From Streptomyces sclerotialus (GTDB lineage: Bacteria; Actinomycetota; Actinomycetes; Streptomycetales; Streptomycetaceae), in the NCBI RefSeq assembly GCF_040907265.1, contig NZ_JBFOHP010000002.1:3310501-3374500 (forward strand): a DNA stretch of 64,000 nucleotides, in the 5' to 3' direction. A program made the position numbers and the translations under genes. Below are positions 61,106 through 64,000 of the stretch, piece after piece (within the stretch, counting starts at the first letter, position 1; each line of letters begins with the position of its first letter). The notes under the pieces are model-generated. The model did no database searches. It had not been told where the DNA came from and saw only the letters and a program-made list of their open reading frames with translations.

Positions 61106-63921
61106 GGATCACGTTCCTGCTCACCCTCGGTGACGAGATGGGCGGCACGGAGATGGCCGCGTACACCCAGGCGGCCCATCTCGCGCCGCGCCACGACGTC
61201 GAGGTACTGAGCGTCTTCCGGACCCGCGACGAGCCGTTCTTCCCGGCCGGCCGGGACATCCGCCGCCGCTACCTGGTCGACCGCACCGGCCCGTACGAGC
61301 GCCCGGTGCGCCGCAGCGGCCTGGACGAGGCGGCCTGCCGCACCCTGGCCGCGCTCCCCAGCGAGCTCATCGAGCCCGCCTGGGAGCACACCTTCGACCG
61401 GCTCTCCGACATCGAGATGGGCGCCGCGCTCGCGGCCCTGGACACCGACGTGCTGATCACCACCACGCCCGCGCTGATGGCCGCGGCCGCCGAGCTGGTG
61501 CAGGGCCCGGTGATCACCGTGCATCAGGAGCACCGCGCCTCCCAGCTGCGCGGCGTCAGCGGCGAGCCGCTGCTCCGGTACGCGCCGCGGATCGACGCGC
61601 TGGTGTCGCTCACCGAGCGGACCGCCGAGTGGTTCCGGGAGTCCCTGGGCCCGGCGGCGCCCGAGCTCCCGGTGATCCCGAACGCGGTGCCCGACGGCTA
61701 CCGCCCCCGCTCCGACCTCGCGGGCCGCACGATCGTGGTGGCGGCGCGGATGACCCCGGAGAAACAGCTCGACCACGCCGTACGGGCCTTCGCGCAGGTC
61801 GCGGAGGACCACCCGGACTGGCGGCTGCGGATCTTCGGCGACGGGCCGCAGGAGGTCCGGCTGCGCCACCTGGCAGAGGGCCTGGCACTGCACGACCGGG
61901 TCGAACTCCTCGGCCGGACGCGAGAGATGACGGAGGAGTGGGCGAAGGCGAGCCTGTGCCTGCTGCCGTCCCGCAACGAGGCCTTCCCGTTGGTGCTGCT
62001 GGAGGTGTTCGCCGCCGGGGTGCCGGTGGTCGCGTACGACATCGTCACCGGGCCCGCCGAGATCGTCCGGCACGGCGTGGACGGCCTGCTCGTACCGCCC
62101 GGTGACGTGGACGCGCTGGCCGCCGCGCTCGGTGAACTGATGGGTGATCAGGAGCGGCTGCGGGCGTACGGAAAGGCCGCGCGCGCCGGCGTGTACGAGC
62201 GCTTCTCCGGCGAGCTGGTCACCGGCGAGTGGGAGCGGCTCTTCGAGAAGCTGGTGACCCGCCGCGACGCACCGGACCGGCTCGCGGCCCGCGCCGACCG
62301 CACCGCGCTGCGCATCGCGGCGGGCGGCGGCCGGGCGTTCAGCGTGGCGGCCCCGCACGGCGGCCCGCTCGCCCCCTCCGCCGACGCGCAGAAGGCCCGC
62401 GAGGTGCTGCTGAAGGCCCAGGACCGGTCGGGCCGGCTGGTCCGCTCGGCGGGACGGCTGGCGGAGCTGCGCGACGACCTCACCGCGCCGCAGGTCGCCG
62501 ACCGCAACCTGGAGCTGGCCACGGACGCGCTGCGGGCCCACGGCATCGGCTACGTCCTGCTGCGGGACGACGCGCTCGCCCACCGGGTCGCGGTGGCGGT
62601 CGAGGACCGGGAACGGGCGCTGGCCGCGCTCGCCGAGGAGCTGCGCGGCGAGCCGGTCTACGGCGAACTGGTCTCACCGCGCGGCCACGCGCCCGGCGCG
62701 CTGCTCGCCGAGCGGCTGCGGGAGGCCGGCGAGATCGCGGGCGTGCGCGTCTTCAAGCCGGTGACCAGCGAGAGCCGCACGCTGCGGTACGGTCCGGCGT
62801 TCGGCTGCACGGTGGAGTTCTGGGCCCGGGACGAGGACGGCTGGCGGGAGGCGCCGCGCGGCACCACCCTCCTCGGGCCGCGGCTGCCCGACCTCACTCC
62901 CACGGCCACCTGGCGGGTCGCGGACCGGGACCACCCCACGCTCGCCCCCTTCGCCGACACCCTCATGTGGGACGTCGACTTCCCCGTCGACGTCGTCTAC
63001 ACCTGGGTGGACGACGCCGACCCGGCCTGGCGGGAGCGGCGGGACGCGGCCCGGAGAGCCGCCGGCCTGCCCACCGACCACGTGGACAGCGGCGACGCCC
63101 GCTTCCGCAGTCGCGACGAACTGCGGCACTCGCTCCGCTCGCTGGCGATGTACGCCCCCTGGGTCCGCACCGTCCACCTCGTCACCGACGACCAGGTTCC
63201 CGACTGGCTGGACACCGCGCACCCCGGCCTGAAGGTGGTCGACCACCGGGAGCTGTTCGCCGACACCGCCCAGCTGCCGACCTTCAACTCGCACGCCATC
63301 GAGAGCCAGCTGCACCGCATCGAGGGCCTGTCCGAGCAGTTCCTGTACTTCAACGACGACGTGTTCCTCGGCCGCCCGCTGCCGCCCTCGGCGTTCTTCC
63401 ACAGCAACGGCACCGCGCACTTCTTCCGGTCGCCCACGGCCGTGCCGCCCGGCAAGGTCACCGAGGACGACGAGGGCTACTTCGCCGCCGCCAAGAACAA
63501 CCGGGCCCTGCTCAAGCGGGAGTTCGGCCGGGTCGCCACGCACAGCTTCCTGCACGCCCCGCACCCCCTGCGGCGCAGCGTCCTGGCGGAGATCGCCGAC
63601 CGCTTCCCCGAAAAGGTGGCGACGACCGCCGGGAGCCGCTTCCGGGCCCGTACCGATCTCTCCATCGCCTCGTCCCTGCACCACTACTACGGATATCTGA
63701 CCGGCAAGTCGACGCCCGCGACCATTTCCTGCTCCTTCGTGAACGCCGGCCGTTACGACCACCACACTGTCCTCAGCCGCCTGCTCGCCACCCGCAGCCA
63801 CTCCGTCTTCTGCATCGGGGACTCGGCCGACGCCGAGGTGCCGGCCGCGGAGCAGGACCGGGTGGTGCGTGCCTTCCTGGGCGCGTACTTCCCCGTACCG
63901 TCGCCGTACGAGCACGGCTGA
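61102..63921 (+). CDS. GT4 glycosyltransferase-Stealth fusion protein
   Basis: 939 residues from the ATG at 61102, with GGAGGA upstream. Residues ~1-380 form a GT-B family 4 glycosyltransferase (TFLLTLGDEMGGTEMAAYTQ, VVAARMTPEKQLDHAVRAFA, the E-x7-E motif in PSRNEAFPLVLLEVFAAGVP). After an Arg/Ala-rich linker (~385-470), residues ~480-935 are Stealth: CR1 [20 protein letters not shown] (~625), CR2 RDELRHSLRSLAMYAPWVRT (~671), CR3 [20 protein letters not shown] (~731), CR4 SLHHYYGYLTG (~858). The Stealth half also keeps the upstream FGCTVEFWARDEDGWREAPR module found in the 58.0-59.9 kb protein. One chain thus carries both sugar transfer and sugar-phosphate transfer. Confidence 0.92.
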   Translation: MRITFLLTLGDEMGGTEMAAYTQAAHLAPRHDVEVLSVFRTRDEPFFPAGRDIRRRYLVDRTGPYERPVRRSGLDEAACRTLAALPSELIEPAWEHTFDRLSDIEMGAALAALDTDVLITTTPALMAAAAELVQGPVITVHQEHRASQLRGVSGEPLLRYAPRIDALVSLTERTAEWFRESLGPAAPELPVIPNAVPDGYRPRSDLAGRTIVVAARMTPEKQLDHAVRAFAQVAEDHPDWRLRIFGDGPQEVRLRHLAEGLALHDRVELLGRTREMTEEWAKASLCLLPSRNEAFPLVLLEVFAAGVPVVAYDIVTGPAEIVRHGVDGLLVPPGDVDALAAALGELMGDQERLRAYGKAARAGVYERFSGELVTGEWERLFEKLVTRRDAPDRLAARADRTALRIAAGGGRAFSVAAPHGGPLAPSADAQKAREVLLKAQDRSGRLVRSAGRLAELRDDLTAPQVADRNLELATDALRAHGIGYVLLRDDALAHRVAVAVEDRERALAALAEELRGEPVYGELVSPRGHAPGALLAERLREAGEIAGVRVFKPVTSESRTLRYGPAFGCTVEFWARDEDGWREAPRGTTLLGPRLPDLTPTATWRVADRDHPTLAPFADTLMWDVDFPVDVVYTWVDDADPAWRERRDAARRAAGLPTDHVDSGDARFRSRDELRHSLRSLAMYAPWVRTVHLVTDDQVPDWLDTAHPGLKVVDHRELFADTAQLPTFNSHAIESQLHRIEGLSEQFLYFNDDVFLGRPLPPSAFFHSNGTAHFFRSPTAVPPGKVTEDDEGYFAAAKNNRALLKREFGRVATHSFLHAPHPLRRSVLAEIADRFPEKVATTAGSRFRARTDLSIASSLHHYYGYLTGKSTPATISCSFVNAGRYDHHTVLSRLLATRSHSVFCIGDSADAEVPAAEQDRVVRAFLGAYFPVPSPYEHG

Positions 63922-63943
63922 CCCGAAGGCGAAGGAGCAAGCC

Positions 63944-64000
63944 ATGACCTGGCTGATCACCGGTGGTGCGGGATACATCGGCGCGCACGTGGTGCGCGCC
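63944..64000 (+). CDS. galE: UDP-glucose 4-epimerase GalE (N-terminal 19 codons only)
   Basis: The ATG at 63944 follows GAAGGAG (63931-63937). The visible residues MTWLITGGAGYIGAHVVRA contain the NAD-binding GxxGxxG Rossmann motif (GGAGYIG) typical of GalE. The gene runs off the window. It begins 22 bases after the GT4-Stealth gene and on the same strand, so it may belong to that operon and supply UDP-galactose. The call rests on 19 residues plus context, and other sugar-nucleotide epimerases share the motif. Confidence 0.72.
   Translation, partial: MTWLITGGAGYIGAHVVRA

Noticed and set aside
1..64000. CRISPR arrays, insertion sequences, prophage or tRNA/rRNA genes
   Set aside because: No regularly spaced repeats, transposase-like frames, or tRNA folds other than the tRNA-like end of tmRNA were found.

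Overview
The window is high-GC (about 72-74%) actinobacterial chromosome, almost certainly Streptomyces. Codon use, frequent GTG/TTG starts and gene order all fit. From memory, the order xdh-like genes / murA / hupA / malic enzyme / HelD-like helicase / sigU-rsuA / nnaR-narK / tmRNA-smpB-ctp-ftsXE / prfB / pkaB-pkaA / FHA-ATPase / sugar ABC transporter / polysaccharide genes / galE matches the SCO2945-SCO2988 part of S. coelicolor. It is a core-chromosome stretch whose content becomes more accessory after about 45.9 kb. I see no insertion sequence, prophage, CRISPR array, rRNA or tRNA.

Layout. 0-1.2 kb: end of a regulator gene, a Nudix gene that has lost its Nudix box, and a small acidic protein. 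1.2-8.1 kb: a three-gene molybdo-flavoenzyme operon of the xanthine dehydrogenase type (FAD, 2Fe-2S, Mo subunits). Its 2Fe-2S subunit is swollen by very long low-complexity arms, and its Mo subunit lacks the usual catalytic Glu. 8.9-12.2 kb: a subtilisin-inhibitor-like protein, DUF3039, YqgE/AlgH and murA. 12.4-19.8 kb: hupA, malic enzyme, cold-shock protein, HelD-family helicase, the sigU-rsuA sigma/anti-sigma pair and a CGNR regulator. 19.8-22.7 kb: nnaR and narK (nitrate assimilation), with candidate GlnR boxes. 22.8-26.2 kb: a LysR regulator diverging from an MFS exporter, with a textbook T-n11-A operator, then a secreted esterase. 26.3-31.1 kb: ssrA (tmRNA), smpB, a CtpA protease, a secreted unknown protein, ftsX and ftsE. 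31.4-34.0 kb: a tiny zinc-ribbon membrane protein, an LAETG cell-wall protein and prfB. 34.2-42.1 kb: two transmembrane Ser/Thr kinases (pkaB, pkaA) diverging from an FHA/FtsK-type ATPase gene that carries two compensating frameshifts. 42.2-45.8 kb: a sugar ABC importer operon without its own ATPase.

45.9-64 kb is a cell-surface glycopolymer cluster. It holds three proteins that fuse a GT2 glycosyltransferase to a TagF-like CDP-glycerol(ribitol) phosphotransferase, two paralogous SAM methyltransferases, a multi-membrane GT39 enzyme, a Stealth sugar-phosphate transferase, a GT4-Stealth fusion with a coupled unknown partner, and the start of galE. Several genes overlap by four bases (ATGA/GTGA), implying translational coupling. 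The genes point in alternating directions, so the cluster is several transcription units.
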